Notes: a model not told the origin generated them from the letters alone. A stretch of 63,567 nucleotides of DNA from Falsibacillus albus (GCF_003668575.1 NZ_RCVZ01000020.1:1-63567); one strand, 5' to 3'; counted from the stretch's first letter, positions 7,383 through 22,008 are shown. Numbers and translations: made by a program.

Positions 7383-8180
7383 TCAAGACCTGAATATAAT
7401 GAGCAGCGAAGCCATCAGCGCCAAGTACAGGATGGTGAGTGAATCTGCTCCTGTCCATTTCAAAAGCCTGTATTTTGATCGGCCTTCACCTCCGCGGTAG
7501 CCCCTTGCTTCCATGGCAGTTGCCAGTTCTTCCGCCCGTTTGAACGAACTGACGAATAATGGGATCAACAAAGGGATGACCGCCTTGACACGATCTTTGA
7601 TGGGTCCGCTCGTAAAATCGACTCCCCTCGCCGTTTGTGCCTTCATGATTTTATCCGTTTCATCCATGAGCGTCGGAATGAATCTCAATGAAATGGACAT
7701 CATGAGTGCAAGCTCATGAACTGGCAGCTTGATCTTTTTGAACGGGTTCAGCAAGCTTTCAAGACCATCCGTAATGGAAATGGGAGAGGTCGTCAACGTC
7801 AGCAGCGATGTCACAAAAATAAGCAGCAAAAACCTTAAAGATATGAATATCCCTTGTCTTAGTCCCTCTTCATAAATACGAATGAAACTGAAATGAAAAA
7901 GCAGAGCTCCTCCCGTTGTAAAAAAGACATGAAGGAAAAAGGTAAAGATGATCAAAAACAAGATTGGCTTAAGCCCGTTAATGAGAAAGATGACGGGAAT
8001 CCGCGACATCAGGATCAGGACTAGCGTGAACAACGCCATAATGCCATAGGTTGCCGCATTGTTCGCTAAGAATACGATACATATGAATGCAAACACAAAG
8101 ATCAGCTTTGCACGCGGATCGAGCTTATGAATAATGGAATCAACAGGGACATAGCGTCCAAAGATCATTTTCTCCATCAT
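7383..8180 (-). CDS. ecfT: EcfT, transmembrane component of the ECF transporter
   Basis: EcfT is the shared membrane scaffold that couples the two ATPases to substrate-binding S proteins for vitamins such as riboflavin, biotin or thiamine. The 265 residues (same as B. subtilis YbaF) contain about five hydrophobic helices and two coupling helices with the Ala-Arg-Gly signatures (QTARGVDF and MEARGY). It overlaps the end of ecfA2 by four bases, consistent with translational coupling. No S component is encoded here, as expected for the group II ECF core module. Confidence 0.95.
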   Translation of the reverse strand: MMEKMIFGRYVPVDSIIHKLDPRAKLIFVFAFICIVFLANNAATYGIMALFTLVLILMSRIPVIFLINGLKPILFLIIFTFFLHVFFTTGGALLFHFSFIRIYEEGLRQGIFISLRFLLLIFVTSLLTLTTSPISITDGLESLLNPFKKIKLPVHELALMMSISLRFIPTLMDETDKIMKAQTARGVDFTSGPIKDRVKAVIPLLIPLFVSSFKRAEELATAMEARGYRGGEGRSKYRLLKWTGADSLTILYLALMASLLIIFRS

Positions 8181-9049
8181 TGTTCATCACCTCGTCTTCT
8201 CTTCCACTCTGCAATCATTGAGGAAAGTTCGTCGACGGTCAGGCATGTTTCGCCAATCTTCTCGCCCAAATTCTTTTCCAGCATATATTGGAACCTCACG
8301 ACATCAGGAACATCGAGCCCCAGTTCGAGAAGTTCGTCGGGAACAGAAAATATTTCCCTTGGTGCCCCTTGTTTCCTGACCCTGCCTTTATGCATGATGA
8401 CGATCTCATCTGCATACGTTGCAGCATCCTCCATACTGTGGGTGACAAGGATGGTTGACAGGCCTTTTTCTTGATGGATTCGATAAAACATATCCATGAT
8501 TTCTTTTCTGCCTCTCGGGTCCAAGCCTGCAGTCGGTTCGTCCAATACAAGGATATCCGGGTTCATCGCCAATACACCGGCTATCGCAACCCTTCTCATT
8601 TGTCCACCAGATAGATCAAATGGCGATTTTGCCAAAATCTCTTCAGAAAGCCCGACCTGTTTGATCAATTCTTTTGCCCGCTGTTTGGCTACCTGTTCAG
8701 ACACGCCGAAATTCATCGGCCCAAAGCAAATATCCTTTTCAACGGTTTCCTCAAACAATTGATGTTCCGGAAATTGAAAGACGATGCCGACCTTTTGCCT
8801 TATTTCCTTTAGATGCTTTTCTTTTTTATCAGCCGAAATCATTCGATCGCCAATCTGGACCGTTCCTTTCGTGGGCTTAAGCAGTGCATTCAAATGCTGC
8901 AGCAATGTCGATTTTCCCGAGCCCGTATGGCCGATGATGGCAAGAAAGGTGCCGGAAGGAATCGAAAAGCTTACCTCTTGCAGTGCCAGCCTTTCAAAAG
9001 GAGATCCTGCCTGGTACCGATACTCAACTTGATTTAATGAGATATCCAT
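8177..9049 (-). CDS. ecfA2: EcfA2, ATP-binding subunit of the ECF transporter
   Basis: This 290-residue ABC ATPase pairs with EcfA1 to power vitamin uptake through EcfT. It shows Walker A GHTGSGKST (about 38-46), the signature LSGGQMRRVAIA, Walker B ILVLDEPTAGLDP and the switch His in LVTHSM. It overlaps ecfA1 by 16 bases at its start and ecfT by four at its end. Gene order (ecfA1-ecfA2-ecfT-truA) is as in B. subtilis, where it is called ybaE. Confidence 0.95.
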   Translation of the reverse strand: MDISLNQVEYRYQAGSPFERLALQEVSFSIPSGTFLAIIGHTGSGKSTLLQHLNALLKPTKGTVQIGDRMISADKKEKHLKEIRQKVGIVFQFPEHQLFEETVEKDICFGPMNFGVSEQVAKQRAKELIKQVGLSEEILAKSPFDLSGGQMRRVAIAGVLAMNPDILVLDEPTAGLDPRGRKEIMDMFYRIHQEKGLSTILVTHSMEDAATYADEIVIMHKGRVRKQGAPREIFSVPDELLELGLDVPDVVRFQYMLEKNLGEKIGETCLTVDELSSMIAEWKRRRGDEQ

Positions 9050-9864
9050 AGGGCATTCACCAACTCTTCTTCTGTTAAATATTGATCGTGAATAGGGATA
9101 CCTTTTTGCTGGAGGGCTCTCTTCATCTTTATCGCAAACGGAATATCCAGTCCTAAGGATGTCAGCGCTTCCTCAAGCTGAAAAATCTCTTCAGGGACAC
9201 CTTCCTTGTATACCTGGCCGCGATTCATGACGATGATTCGGTCTGCTTTCGCAGCCTCTTCCAGATCATGCGTGATGGAGATGACCGTCATGTTTGTTTC
9301 CTTTTTCAGTTCCCTAATGGTGGAAAGCACTTCTTCACGACCCCTTGGATCGAGCATGGATGTAGCTTCATCCAGGATGATCACCTGCGGCTGCAGAGCG
9401 AGTACCCCTGCTATTGCCACACGCTGCTTCTGTCCACCAGAAAGATGGTGCGGCTCTTGATCAAGAAAATCTGCCATTCCGACTTTATCAAGTGCATCTG
9501 AAACTCTTTTCACCATTATATCCCTTGGAATGCCATTGTTTTCTAACCCAAAAGCCACATCATCTTGAACTGTAGTGCCCACAAATTGATTATCCGGGTT
9601 TTGGAACACCATTCCTATTTGTTTGCGGATTTCCCAGATTGTCTGTTCAGACAAAATTGTATCAGAGACTGAAACTTGTCCTTTTTCCGGAAAATGCAAT
9701 CCATTAAGCATTTTAGCCAATGTTGATTTACCTGATCCATTATGGCCGACAATGGCAAGCCATTCGCCTTCCATTACATCAAAGGATATGTCATCCAACG
9801 CAAATTGATCTTGGCCATGGTATCGAAAAGATACTCCCTGAATCTGAATCAGTTTCCTTCCCAT
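9034..9864 (-). CDS. ecfA1: EcfA1, ATP-binding subunit of the ECF transporter
   Basis: EcfA1 (276 residues; YbxA in B. subtilis) is the first ATPase of the ECF core. Motifs are Walker A GHNGSGKST, Q-loop FQNPDNQFV, signature LSGGQKQRVAIA, Walker B VIILDEATSMLDP and ISITHD. A strong binding site (AGAGGAGG) precedes the ATG. The 313-base gap and terminator upstream separate it from rplQ, so it probably has its own promoter, which I could not place with confidence. Confidence 0.95.
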   Translation of the reverse strand: MGRKLIQIQGVSFRYHGQDQFALDDISFDVMEGEWLAIVGHNGSGKSTLAKMLNGLHFPEKGQVSVSDTILSEQTIWEIRKQIGMVFQNPDNQFVGTTVQDDVAFGLENNGIPRDIMVKRVSDALDKVGMADFLDQEPHHLSGGQKQRVAIAGVLALQPQVIILDEATSMLDPRGREEVLSTIRELKKETNMTVISITHDLEEAAKADRIIVMNRGQVYKEGVPEEIFQLEEALTSLGLDIPFAIKMKRALQQKGIPIHDQYLTEEELVNALWISH

Positions 9865-10116
9865 AAGCTGTCCTCCTCTAGCCTCAACTTTGCTCCCTAT
9901 TCTATGCTCATTTAAAAAAGGTCTATAAATAGAAAAAAGCCTGCACCTCCATCCAAAGAAAAGGAACCTTTTCCCTGCTCATTACATGAACTCCTCTATG
10001 AATAAAGGAGGAAGGAGGCGCATGAGCTAAACGAGACACTTTTTCAAATCTCTCAAAACATAAAGCGCTCATCATAACGCTCGTTAAGCTTTAGAACTCT
10101 ATTACCAAGCATTTAG
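9865..10116. other. non-coding gap between rplQ terminator and ecfA1
   Basis: I see no gene here. It holds a purine-rich stretch (AAAGGAGGAAGGAGG at about 10004-10018) that looks like a binding site but is followed by a two-codon frame (ATG AGC TAA) only. It probably contains the ecfA1 promoter, but no -35/-10 pair stands out. Confidence 0.5.
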
Positions 10117-10161
10117 CAAAAAAGGGCAAGAAAGCAGTTATCCAACTAACTGTCCTGCCCT
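10117..10161 (-). terminator. intrinsic terminator ending the S10-spc-alpha superoperon
   Basis: On the minus strand GGGCAGGACAGTTA pairs with TAACTGCTTTCTTGCCC (some mismatches) and is followed by six T residues. It lies 17 bases after the rplQ stop. Confidence 0.85.
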
Positions 10162-10177
10162 TTGTTTGTCATAGCTA

Positions 10178-10582
<405 letters not shown>

Positions 10583-10594
10583 TTAATTTTTTTA

Positions 10595-11539
10595 TCAGTC
10601 GTCTTTGCGCAAGCCTAAACCTAGTTCTTCTAACTTAGCCTTGACTTCTTCCAAAGATTTACGACCTAAGTTGCGCACCTTCATCATATCTTCTTCGGTT
10701 TTATTAGCCAACTCCTGTACTGTGTTGATGCCAGCACGCTTCAAGCAGTTGTAAGAACGAACGGAAAGGTCCAATTCCTCGATCGTCATCTCAAGGACTT
10801 TTTCTTTCTGGTCTTCTTCTTTTTCAACCATGATTTCAGCATTTTGAGCTTCGTCTGTTAAACCGACAAAAATATTTAAGTGCTCAGTTAAAATCTTAGC
10901 GCCTAAGGAAATCGCTTCTTTCGGACCGATACTACCGTCTGTCCATACATCCAACGAAAGTTTATCATAATTCGTCATTTGGCCGACACGTGTATTTTCT
11001 ACTTGGTAGTTTACACGTGATACCGGGGTATAGATCGAATCGATAGGAATCACACCGATAGGAAGGTCCTCACGCTTGTTTTGATCGGCTGGAGTATACC
11101 CGCGACCACGTTTTGCATTAAGACGCATACGGAAGTTTGCATTTTTACCAAGAGTCGCGATGTGTAAATCTGGGTTTAAGATTTCTACATCACTATCATG
11201 AGTAATGTCAGCTGCAGTGACAACTCCCTCACCCTGTACGTCAATCTCAAGCGTCTTTTCTTCATCAGAATAAATCTTAAGGGCAAGCTTTTTAATATTC
11301 AAGATAATGGATGTTACATCCTCAACGACGCCTTCAATTGTTGAAAACTCATGCAGTACTCCATCGATTTGGATAGAAGTGACAGCGGCACCAGGGAGTG
11401 AAGATAATAGGATACGACGTAAGGAGTTACCCAAAGTTGTACCATATCCACGCTCAAGTGGCTCTACGACAAACTTACCAAAATTGGCATCATCGCTGAT
11501 CTCAACCGTTTCAATTTTTGGTTTTTCAATTTCGATCAT
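10595..11539 (-). CDS. rpoA: RNA polymerase alpha subunit
   Basis: Alpha dimerises to start RNA polymerase assembly, and its C-terminal domain contacts UP elements and regulators such as Spx. The 314 residues equal B. subtilis. The N-terminal domain contains [20 protein letters not shown] (about 32-51) and the C-terminal domain (about 245-314) has the helix-hairpin-helix [15 protein letters not shown]. It is preceded by an unusually long gap after rpsK (173 bases) containing several potential hairpins, and a good AAGGAGGG binding site. Confidence 0.98.
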   Translation of the reverse strand: MIEIEKPKIETVEISDDANFGKFVVEPLERGYGTTLGNSLRRILLSSLPGAAVTSIQIDGVLHEFSTIEGVVEDVTSIILNIKKLALKIYSDEEKTLEIDVQGEGVVTAADITHDSDVEILNPDLHIATLGKNANFRMRLNAKRGRGYTPADQNKREDLPIGVIPIDSIYTPVSRVNYQVENTRVGQMTNYDKLSLDVWTDGSIGPKEAISLGAKILTEHLNIFVGLTDEAQNAEIMVEKEEDQKEKVLEMTIEELDLSVRSYNCLKRAGINTVQELANKTEEDMMKVRNLGRKSLEEVKAKLEELGLGLRKDD

Positions 11540-11652
11540 TCAAATATACCCTCCTTCAAAACGTCGAAACCCCGGTTCGATTCATCTTACCGAAATTCCC
11601 CCATGTTTACGTTCCCGATTGTGCACAACAACTGGATTCATCATTTCTGTAT

Positions 11653-11700
11653 GAACGAAACATCATATAATACCCCATTATAGACAGGGATACTCGAATT
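11653..11700 (-). promoter_or_regulatory. weak candidate promoter/hairpin in the rpsK-rpoA gap
   Basis: On the minus strand TATAAT occurs within the loop of a 7-bp hairpin (GTATCCC/GGGGTAT). The matching -35 (TGTATA, 18 nt upstream) is poor. It may be an internal promoter for rpoA-rplQ or simply an RNA hairpin. Confidence 0.3.
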
Positions 11701-11712
11701 TATACAGAAAAA

Positions 11713-12120
<408 letters not shown>

Positions 12121-12127
12121 TTACTAA

Positions 12128-12637
<510 letters not shown>

Positions 12638-12669
12638 CTAACCTCCTTAATAGTACGGAGTGCATAAGA

Positions 12670-12888
12670 TTATTTATATCGATACGTAATTCTACCACGA
12701 GTAAGATCATATGGAGAAAGCTCTACTGTAACTTTATCACCTGGTAAAATACGAATGAAATGCATTCGGATCTTACCGGAGACATGAGCCAATACAGTAT
12801 GACCATTCTCTAATTCTACCTTAAACATCGCGTTCGGCAAAGTTTCAACAACTGTGCCTTCTACTTCAATAACATCGTCTTTCGCCAT
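12670..12888 (-). CDS. infA: translation initiation factor IF-1
   Basis: IF-1 (72 residues, an S1-like OB fold) binds the A site of the 30S subunit during initiation. The sequence [20 protein letters not shown]... and ...[12 protein letters not shown] is typical. Its ATG overlaps the last codons of the upstream KOW protein by 23 bases, which suggests coupled translation. Confidence 0.97.
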   Translation of the reverse strand: MAKDDVIEVEGTVVETLPNAMFKVELENGHTVLAHVSGKIRMHFIRILPGDKVTVELSPYDLTRGRITYRYK

Positions 12889-13201
12889 CGAACTCTACTC
12901 CCTTCTTCCCATCTTCAAGGACCTCATTCATAAATTTCGCTATCGCAAATCGCAGTTTGCCATTCGTGACGCGCCCGGTCTCATGAATACTGCTTTGAAC
13001 TTCTGGAGAAACATAGTCGTATAATTCCAGATGTTGAATGTTCTTCTTTTTTGGACGATCATGTTTGCGTTTGTCTCCATCCGCCAACAATACGAATCGA
13101 TCATCCACACGATGAACAACTATCGCAATTTGCCCTGCATCTCGTCCCTTTTTAATTATGGCTATCTGCCCTATAAGGGGAGTCGAATCAGACTCGTTCA
13201 A
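12866..13201 (-). CDS. KOW-domain RNA-binding protein (L14e-like)
   Basis: This protein of about 111 residues has a KOW-like N-terminal half ([20 protein letters not shown]) of the archaeal/eukaryotic L14e type, and is found between map and infA in many Bacillales (YbzG in B. subtilis). The C-terminal part ([12 protein letters not shown]) is conserved, and the last 20 residues run into infA. Start choice is uncertain: TTG at 13201 has AAGGTG six bases upstream, while GTG at 13216 directly follows the map stop. A role in ribosome or RNA biology is inferred from domain and place only. Confidence 0.8.
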   Translation of the reverse strand: MNESDSTPLIGQIAIIKKGRDAGQIAIVVHRVDDRFVLLADGDKRKHDRPKKKNIQHLELYDYVSPEVQSSIHETGRVTNGKLRFAIAKFMNEVLEDGKKGVEFDGERRCY

Positions 13202-13216
13202 CACTATCACCTTCAC

Positions 13217-14673
<1,457 letters not shown>

Positions 14674-14680
14674 TCAAGCA

Positions 14681-15973
14681 TTATTTTATAAAGCCTTTAT
14701 AGTGACGTTTCACTAATTGAGACTCAAGTTGTTTCATTGTTTCAAGCGCAACACCGACAACGATCAGTAAGCTTGTTCCGCCGATTTGTGCAGTAGTTGG
14801 CAACCCTGCAAACTTGACGAATAGTACTGGAAGTATCGCGATCAACGCTAGAAAGATTGATCCGCTGAATGTCAGACGGTAAAGAACTCGAGTCAAGTAC
14901 TCTTGTGTGTTTTTACCAGGTCGGATTCCAGGGATATATCCACCTTGCTTTTTCAAATTCTCTGCTACCTGTTCAGGATTGACCTGAATGAATGCATAGA
15001 AATATGTGAAAGCGATGATTAGTGCCACATAGATAAGCATCCCGACTGGCTTCGTATAATCGAAGATCCATTCAATCGTCGTCGTTACATCATTTTGGCC
15101 GAAGAATGTCGCAATGGTTCTTGGCGTGACAATGAATGAAACGGCAAAGATTACCGGGATTACTCCAGCTGCATTAACCTTTAACGGCAGATGTGTTGAT
15201 TGCCCGCCAACAGGACTGCGTCCGACAATGCGTTTTGCATATTGAATCGGAATTTTACGCAATGCTTGCTGGAAGAAGATTACACCGACTACAATCGCAA
15301 TGACAGCGAGAACGATAAGCAAAAGGATCACAATGTGCAAGAACAATTGCTGCCCTGCTCCTTCAATCTGCTGTGCATATACCTGATTGGCTGCTGTCGG
15401 AATCCTAGCCACGATCCCGGCAAAGATCAAGATAGAAATTCCGTTTCCAACACCTTTGGAAGTGATTTGTTCACCAAGCCACATTAAAAAGGATGTACCA
15501 GCTGTTAATACAAGAGCGATTAACAAGTACGTTCCGATTCCAGGGTCTTTGATCAACATACCGCCAGCCAAATTATTGAAGCCATAGGACATGCCTAGCG
15601 CTTCGATAAAACCAAGAATAATTGTGAAATAGCGGGTAAACTGAGCTAATTTGCGGCGGCCGACTTCACCTTGCTTCGACCATTCAGTAAACTTAGGAAC
15701 AACGTCCATCTGCAGCAACTGAACGATGATCGAAGCAGTGATGTAAGGCATGATCCCCATCGCAAAGATGGAGAAGTTCTTTAATGCTCCACCGCCAAAC
15801 GTATTCAGAAATCCGAATAGCCCAGATTGATCTTGCATTTTCAATATTTCGGCATCCACATGTGGAACGGGGATGAAAACCCCGATGCGGAATACAATCA
15901 ACATTAGTAAGGTGAAGAATATCTTCTTTCTTATATCACCCACGCGCATAAAATTGGAGATTGTCTGAAACAT
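14681..15973 (-). CDS. secY: SecY, protein translocase channel
   Basis: SecY is the ten-helix channel through which Sec substrates cross or enter the membrane with SecE (also in this window) and SecG. The 430 residues contain regularly spaced hydrophobic segments and the conserved GFNNLAGGMLIK and PEQVAENLKKQGGYIPGIRPG loops. It begins on the last base of the rplO stop, so translation is probably coupled. Confidence 0.97.
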   Translation of the reverse strand: MFQTISNFMRVGDIRKKIFFTLLMLIVFRIGVFIPVPHVDAEILKMQDQSGLFGFLNTFGGGALKNFSIFAMGIMPYITASIIVQLLQMDVVPKFTEWSKQGEVGRRKLAQFTRYFTIILGFIEALGMSYGFNNLAGGMLIKDPGIGTYLLIALVLTAGTSFLMWLGEQITSKGVGNGISILIFAGIVARIPTAANQVYAQQIEGAGQQLFLHIVILLLIVLAVIAIVVGVIFFQQALRKIPIQYAKRIVGRSPVGGQSTHLPLKVNAAGVIPVIFAVSFIVTPRTIATFFGQNDVTTTIEWIFDYTKPVGMLIYVALIIAFTYFYAFIQVNPEQVAENLKKQGGYIPGIRPGKNTQEYLTRVLYRLTFSGSIFLALIAILPVLFVKFAGLPTTAQIGGTSLLIVVGVALETMKQLESQLVKRHYKGFIK

Positions 15974-16413
15974 TAAATCACCTCAGTTTTACCGCCAGCA
16001 GCTTCGATAGCTTCTTTTGCAGCAGAGGAGAATTTATGAGCTTTAACTGTAAGCTTTTTCTCGACTTTACCGTTGGCAAGAATTTTGATTCCTGCTTTTT
16101 CTTTGCTTACAACACCCGTTTCGATAAGAAGTTCTGGAGTAACTTCTGTACCTTCTTCAAAACGATTTAATGCATCAAGGTTAATGATCGCATAATCTTT
16201 ACGGTTGATGTTCGTGAATCCACGTTTAGGCAAACGTTGGAATAAAGGCGTTTGACCACCTTCGAAACCAGGACGAACCCCACCGCCTGAACGGGAGTTT
16301 TGACCTTTTTGGCCTCGGCCGGAAGTTTTTCCGTTGCCTGAACCAGTACCACGACCAACACGATTTCGTTCTTTACGAGAACCTTCTGCAGGTTTTAATT
16401 CATGTAGTTTCAT
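15973..16413 (-). CDS. rplO: 50S ribosomal protein L15
   Basis: L15 (146 residues) is a late-assembly protein with a long Gly/Arg-rich N-terminal extension ([19 protein letters not shown]) that threads into 23S rRNA. The ATG at 16413 has AAGGAGG eight bases upstream; a GTG nine bases earlier overlaps the binding site region and is unlikely. secY starts at its stop codon. Confidence 0.96.
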   Translation of the reverse strand: MKLHELKPAEGSRKERNRVGRGTGSGNGKTSGRGQKGQNSRSGGGVRPGFEGGQTPLFQRLPKRGFTNINRKDYAIINLDALNRFEEGTEVTPELLIETGVVSKEKAGIKILANGKVEKKLTVKAHKFSSAAKEAIEAAGGKTEVI

Positions 16414-16445
16414 TGTTGGCACCTCCTTGTATAAAAAGAATCAAC

Positions 16446-16628
16446 TTATTGTTCTTTAACCGTCACAAGATGAGCAACTTTATTGATCATACCGCGGATA
16501 GCAGGATTATCTTGATGCTCAACAGTTTGATTAACTTTACGAAGACCTAGGGCCTTAACTGTTTCACGCTGATCATTCGGACGACCGATCAAGCTGCGAG
16601 TGAGGGTAATTGTTAATTTTTCCGCCAC
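16446..16628 (-). CDS. rpmD: 50S ribosomal protein L30
   Basis: L30 (60 residues) has the typical [17 protein letters not shown] start and the [12 protein letters not shown] segment. The start codon is GTG with AAGGAGGG six bases upstream. It sits between rpsE and rplO, as in all Bacillus spc operons. Confidence 0.96.
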   Translation of the reverse strand: MAEKLTITLTRSLIGRPNDQRETVKALGLRKVNQTVEHQDNPAIRGMINKVAHLVTVKEQ

Positions 16629-16640
16629 TTAAATCCCTCC

Positions 16641-17141
16641 TTATCCTAACAGTTCTTCTACTGATTTACCACGTAGTTTCGCTACTTCTTCAGCACGTTT
16701 CAATTGAGTTAAACCGTTAATTGTAGCACGAACCATGTTAATTGGTGTGTTTGATCCTAAAGATTTAGAAAGAATGTCAGCAATACCTGCTAACTCAAGT
16801 ACCGCACGAACCGGACCACCAGCGATAACCCCTGTACCGGCAGAAGCAGGCTTCATGAAGATTTGACCAGCGCCGAAGCGTCCAATCACTTCATGAGGGA
16901 TAGTAGCACCAACAGTTGGTACTTCGATTAAGTTTTTCTTAGCGTCTTCAATCGCTTTGCGGATTGCATCCGGCACTTCTTGCGCTTTACCTGTACCAAA
17001 ACCTACATGACCGTTCTTGTCACCGACAACAACTAGCGCAGTGAAGCGGAAACGACGTCCACCTTTAACAACTTTCGCAACACGATTTACTGTAACAACG
17101 CGTTCTTCTAATTCAAGTTTGTTAGCATCAATGCGAAGCAT
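16641..17141 (-). CDS. rpsE: 30S ribosomal protein S5
   Basis: S5 (166 residues) takes part in the mRNA entry helicase and decoding fidelity. The N-terminal double-stranded-RNA-binding-like domain (about 12-75) contains [26 protein letters not shown], where spectinomycin-resistance changes map; the VVKGGR stretch is intact. The C-terminal domain has the RAT-rich [11 protein letters not shown] segment. Confidence 0.97.
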   Translation of the reverse strand: MLRIDANKLELEERVVTVNRVAKVVKGGRRFRFTALVVVGDKNGHVGFGTGKAQEVPDAIRKAIEDAKKNLIEVPTVGATIPHEVIGRFGAGQIFMKPASAGTGVIAGGPVRAVLELAGIADILSKSLGSNTPINMVRATINGLTQLKRAEEVAKLRGKSVEELLG

Positions 17142-17164
17142 CTGATATGTCCCTCCTTTTACTA

Positions 17165-17527
17165 TTAAAATTCTAAGCCGTTTTCACGTGCTGCATCAGC
17201 AAGTGCTTTTACACGTCCATGATAGAGGTAACCACCACGGTCGAATACGACAGATTTAAGTCCTTTTTCAACTGCACGTTTAGCGACTAATTCGCCAACC
17301 TTTTGAGCAGCTTCAACATTTCCAGTTGCTTCAACATCGAAATCTTTGTCTAAAGATGATGCACTTGCAAGTGTTACACCATTAAGATCGTCGATCAATT
17401 GAGCATAGATATGTTTGCTGGAACGGAATACGTTTAAGCGTGGACGAGACTCTGTACCGCTAAGTTTAGAACGTACACGAGCATGTCTCTTCTTACGAGT
17501 ACTGTTTTTATCTGGCTTCGTAATCAT
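17165..17527 (-). CDS. rplR: 50S ribosomal protein L18
   Basis: L18 (120 residues) binds 5S rRNA together with L5. The ATG at 17527 ([19 protein letters not shown]) is preceded by AAAGGAGTGACC and gives the B. subtilis length; a frame from 17560 would add 11 residues overlapping rplF. The end ([25 protein letters not shown]) is conserved. Confidence 0.96.
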   Translation of the reverse strand: MITKPDKNSTRKKRHARVRSKLSGTESRPRLNVFRSSKHIYAQLIDDLNGVTLASASSLDKDFDVEATGNVEAAQKVGELVAKRAVEKGLKSVVFDRGGYLYHGRVKALADAARENGLEF

Positions 17528-17559
17528 TGAGGTCACTCCTTTCTTCTGCCTAAGAGGCA

Positions 17560-18096
17560 TTATTTACCTGTTTTACCTTCTTTACGGCGTACATATTCAC
17601 CTTCGAAACGAATACCTTTACCTTTGTAAGGCTCTGGCGGGCGAATAGCGCGAATGTTAGCAGCTAGTGCTCCAACACGTTCTTTATTTGAACCCTTAAT
17701 CGTGATGTTCGTATTTTTAGGAACTTCGATTTCGATTCCTGCTTCAGGTTCAATTTCGACTGGATGTGAGTAACCAACGTTCAATACAAGCTTGTTCCCT
17801 TGTTTTTGAGCACGGTAACCTACCCCGATTAGTTCTAACTTTCTTTCGAATCCTGCAGATACACCTTCAACCATGTTAGCGATCAAAGCGCGAGTTGTTC
17901 CGTGCAATGCGCGATGTTCTTTCGCATCAGAAGGACGAGTAATGTTTACTACGTTCTCTTCGATGTTGATTGCAATATCAGGATTAAACGTTTGGGAAAG
18001 CTCTCCCTTTGGTCCTTTAACAGTAACCGTAGATCCATCAAGAGTCACAGTGACGCCAGATGGAATTTCAATAGGTTTTTTTCCTACGCGAGACAT
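17560..18096 (-). CDS. rplF: 50S ribosomal protein L6
   Basis: L6 (178 residues) has two related domains and binds near the sarcin-ricin loop where EF-G and EF-Tu work. The start [15 protein letters not shown] and the end [25 protein letters not shown] are typical. The gene lies between rpsH and rplR. Confidence 0.97.
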   Translation of the reverse strand: MSRVGKKPIEIPSGVTVTLDGSTVTVKGPKGELSQTFNPDIAINIEENVVNITRPSDAKEHRALHGTTRALIANMVEGVSAGFERKLELIGVGYRAQKQGNKLVLNVGYSHPVEIEPEAGIEIEVPKNTNITIKGSNKERVGALAANIRAIRPPEPYKGKGIRFEGEYVRRKEGKTGK

Positions 18097-18126
18097 TCAT
18101 ATGCACCTCCATTCACTATCAATTAA

Positions 18127-18525
18127 TTACCAAACGTATGCTAATACTTCTCCGCCAACTTGTTTAGCGCGAGCTTCTTTATCAGACAATACACCATTTG
18201 AAGTAGAAACGATCGCAATACCAAGACCGTTCAATACTTTTGGTACTTCGTTAGCTTTAGCGTATACGCGTAAACCTGGTTTACTGATACGTTTTAAGCC
18301 TGTGATAACACGCTCGTTATTTGAACCGTACTTAAGGAAGATACGGATGATTCCTTGCTTGTTATCTTCGATGAATTCAACGTCACGTACGAAACCTTCA
18401 CGCTTGAGGATTTCAGCAACTTCTTTCTTGATGTTAGAAGCAGGAACTTCCAGCTTCTCGTGACGAACCATGTTCGCATTTCTGATGCGAGTAAGCAAAT
18501 CTGCAATTGGATCTGTCATAACCAT
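18127..18525 (-). CDS. rpsH: 30S ribosomal protein S8
   Basis: S8 (132 residues, same as B. subtilis) organises the central domain of 16S rRNA. It starts [18 protein letters not shown] and ends GGEVLAYVW, with the [14 protein letters not shown] loop in between. In E. coli S8 represses its own operon; no such site is evident here. Confidence 0.97.
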   Translation of the reverse strand: MVMTDPIADLLTRIRNANMVRHEKLEVPASNIKKEVAEILKREGFVRDVEFIEDNKQGIIRIFLKYGSNNERVITGLKRISKPGLRVYAKANEVPKVLNGLGIAIVSTSNGVLSDKEARAKQVGGEVLAYVW

Positions 18526-18555
18526 TTAAATTAACCTCCTTCCCAAATTCGGGGT

Positions 18556-18756
<201 letters not shown>

Positions 18757-18763
18757 TTAGCGA

Positions 18764-19303
18764 TTACTTTTGGAATGGCATTCCTAATTGTGTTAAAAGT
18801 TCACGAGATTCTTCATCTGTGTTCGCAGTAGTAACGATAACAATATCCATACCGCGTACTTTTGATACTTTATCATAATCAATTTCAGGGAAGATCAACT
18901 GTTCTTTTACACCTAATGTATAGTTTCCACGGCCGTCGAATGCCTTTTTAGAAACGCCGCGGAAGTCACGTACACGCGGTAGTGAAACAGATACTAATTT
19001 GTCTAGGAATTCATACATACGCTCTCCGCGTAATGTAACTTTCGCACCGATAGGCATGCCTTCACGAAGACGGAAGCCTGCGATGGATTTTTTTGCTCTA
19101 GTTACAACTGGCTTCTGACCAGCGATTAGAGTTAATTCCTCAACAGCAGTATCTAAAGATTTTGCGTTTTGAACAGCGTCACCAACACCCATGTTAATAA
19201 CGATTTTCTCAACTTTTGGTACTTCCATTACTGATTTATAGTTGAATTTGCTCACAAGAGCAGGAGAAATTTCTTTTTGAAATTTTTCTTTTAGGCGGTT
19301 CAT
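18764..19303 (-). CDS. rplE: 50S ribosomal protein L5
   Basis: L5 (179 residues) binds 5S rRNA and contacts S13 and the P-site tRNA. Typical stretches are [37 protein letters not shown] and the final [12 protein letters not shown]. It is flanked by rplX and rpsZ. Confidence 0.97.
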   Translation of the reverse strand: MNRLKEKFQKEISPALVSKFNYKSVMEVPKVEKIVINMGVGDAVQNAKSLDTAVEELTLIAGQKPVVTRAKKSIAGFRLREGMPIGAKVTLRGERMYEFLDKLVSVSLPRVRDFRGVSKKAFDGRGNYTLGVKEQLIFPEIDYDKVSKVRGMDIVIVTTANTDEESRELLTQLGMPFQK

Positions 19304-19329
19304 GTCGTGTACCTCCCTTCTTATAAGAA

Positions 19330-19641
19330 CTATTTATCTAAAAATTCACCGGATTTTTTAGCTACACGTACTTTTTTGCCGTTTTCAACTTTATAACCAA
19401 CACGAGTAGGTTCATTTGTCTTTGGGTCCAACGGCATCACGTTGGATACGTGAATCGCTGCCTCTTGACTAATGATCCCGCCTTGCGGATTCACTTGAGA
19501 AGGTTTTGAGTGTTTTTTCACGATGTTGATACCTTCAACAAGCACACGGTCTTTCTTAGGGAATGCTGCAAGCACTACGCCTGTTTTCCCTTTGTCTTTA
19601 CCAGTGATGACCATTACTTTATCGCCTTTTTTAACATGCAT
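19330..19641 (-). CDS. rplX: 50S ribosomal protein L24
   Basis: L24 (103 residues) starts 50S assembly and lies near the exit tunnel. The KOW motif is at the N-terminus ([20 protein letters not shown]), followed by [13 protein letters not shown]. It stands between rplN and rplE in the standard order. Confidence 0.97.
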   Translation of the reverse strand: MHVKKGDKVMVITGKDKGKTGVVLAAFPKKDRVLVEGINIVKKHSKPSQVNPQGGIISQEAAIHVSNVMPLDPKTNEPTRVGYKVENGKKVRVAKKSGEFLDK

Positions 19642-19680
19642 TTCAATCGCACCTCCTTGAATGGCCGAATCAAATATTTA

Positions 19681-20049
<369 letters not shown>

Positions 20050-20094
20050 CTAGGTTACCTCCTTTCGGAATAAACATCAATCCGAACTATTGAA

Positions 20095-20358
20095 TTAAAT
20101 AATTACAGCTTTTTCTACAACCTCAACAAGACGGAAACGTTTTGTTGCGGATAACGGGCGAGTTTCCATGATACGTACTACGTCGCCTGTTTTTGCTTCG
20201 TTTTGCTCATCATGAGCTTTAAACTTTTTAGAGTATTTTACGCGTTTGCCGTAAAGTGAATGTTTTTTGTAAGTTTCTACCATGACTGTGATTGTTTTGT
20301 CCATTTTGTCGGAAACAACACGTCCAGTATAAACTTTGCGTTGGTTGCGCTCACTCAT
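20095..20358 (-). CDS. rpsQ: 30S ribosomal protein S17
   Basis: S17 (87 residues) is an OB-fold protein that binds 16S rRNA early in assembly. The start [22 protein letters not shown] and the [18 protein letters not shown] end are standard. It follows rpmC by about 20 bases. Confidence 0.97.
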   Translation of the reverse strand: MSERNQRKVYTGRVVSDKMDKTITVMVETYKKHSLYGKRVKYSKKFKAHDEQNEAKTGDVVRIMETRPLSATKRFRLVEVVEKAVII

Positions 20359-20377
20359 TCTGCAAACCTCCTCTCAA

Positions 20378-21666
<1,289 letters not shown>

Positions 21667-22008
21667 TTATCCCTCCTTCTTTTCTGATACCACAATTGTG
21701 ATGTGGCTTGTGCGTTTATTAATAGCGCTAGCACGTCCCATCGCACGTGGGCGGAAGCGTTTCAATGTTGGGCCTTCGTCAACGAATGCCTCAGAAATAA
21801 CTAAGTTGTTTACGTCCAATTCATAATTATGCTCTGCGTTCGCCATAGCAGATTTCAAAACTTTCTCAACTACTGGAGAAGCCGCTTTTGGTGTGTGACG
21901 TAAAATAGCAACTGCTTCACCGATTTGCTTTCCTCGAATTAAATCAACTACTAGGCGTACTTTACGAGGAGCAATACGAACTGTTCTAGCAACAGCTTTT
22001 GCTTGCAT
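21667..22008 (-). CDS. rplV: 50S ribosomal protein L22
   Basis: L22 (113 residues) lines the exit tunnel with a long beta hairpin, seen as [29 protein letters not shown]. This hairpin is where macrolide-resistance insertions or deletions occur; it is intact. It lies between rpsS and rpsC. Confidence 0.97.
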   Translation of the reverse strand: MQAKAVARTVRIAPRKVRLVVDLIRGKQIGEAVAILRHTPKAASPVVEKVLKSAMANAEHNYELDVNNLVISEAFVDEGPTLKRFRPRAMGRASAINKRTSHITIVVSEKKEG

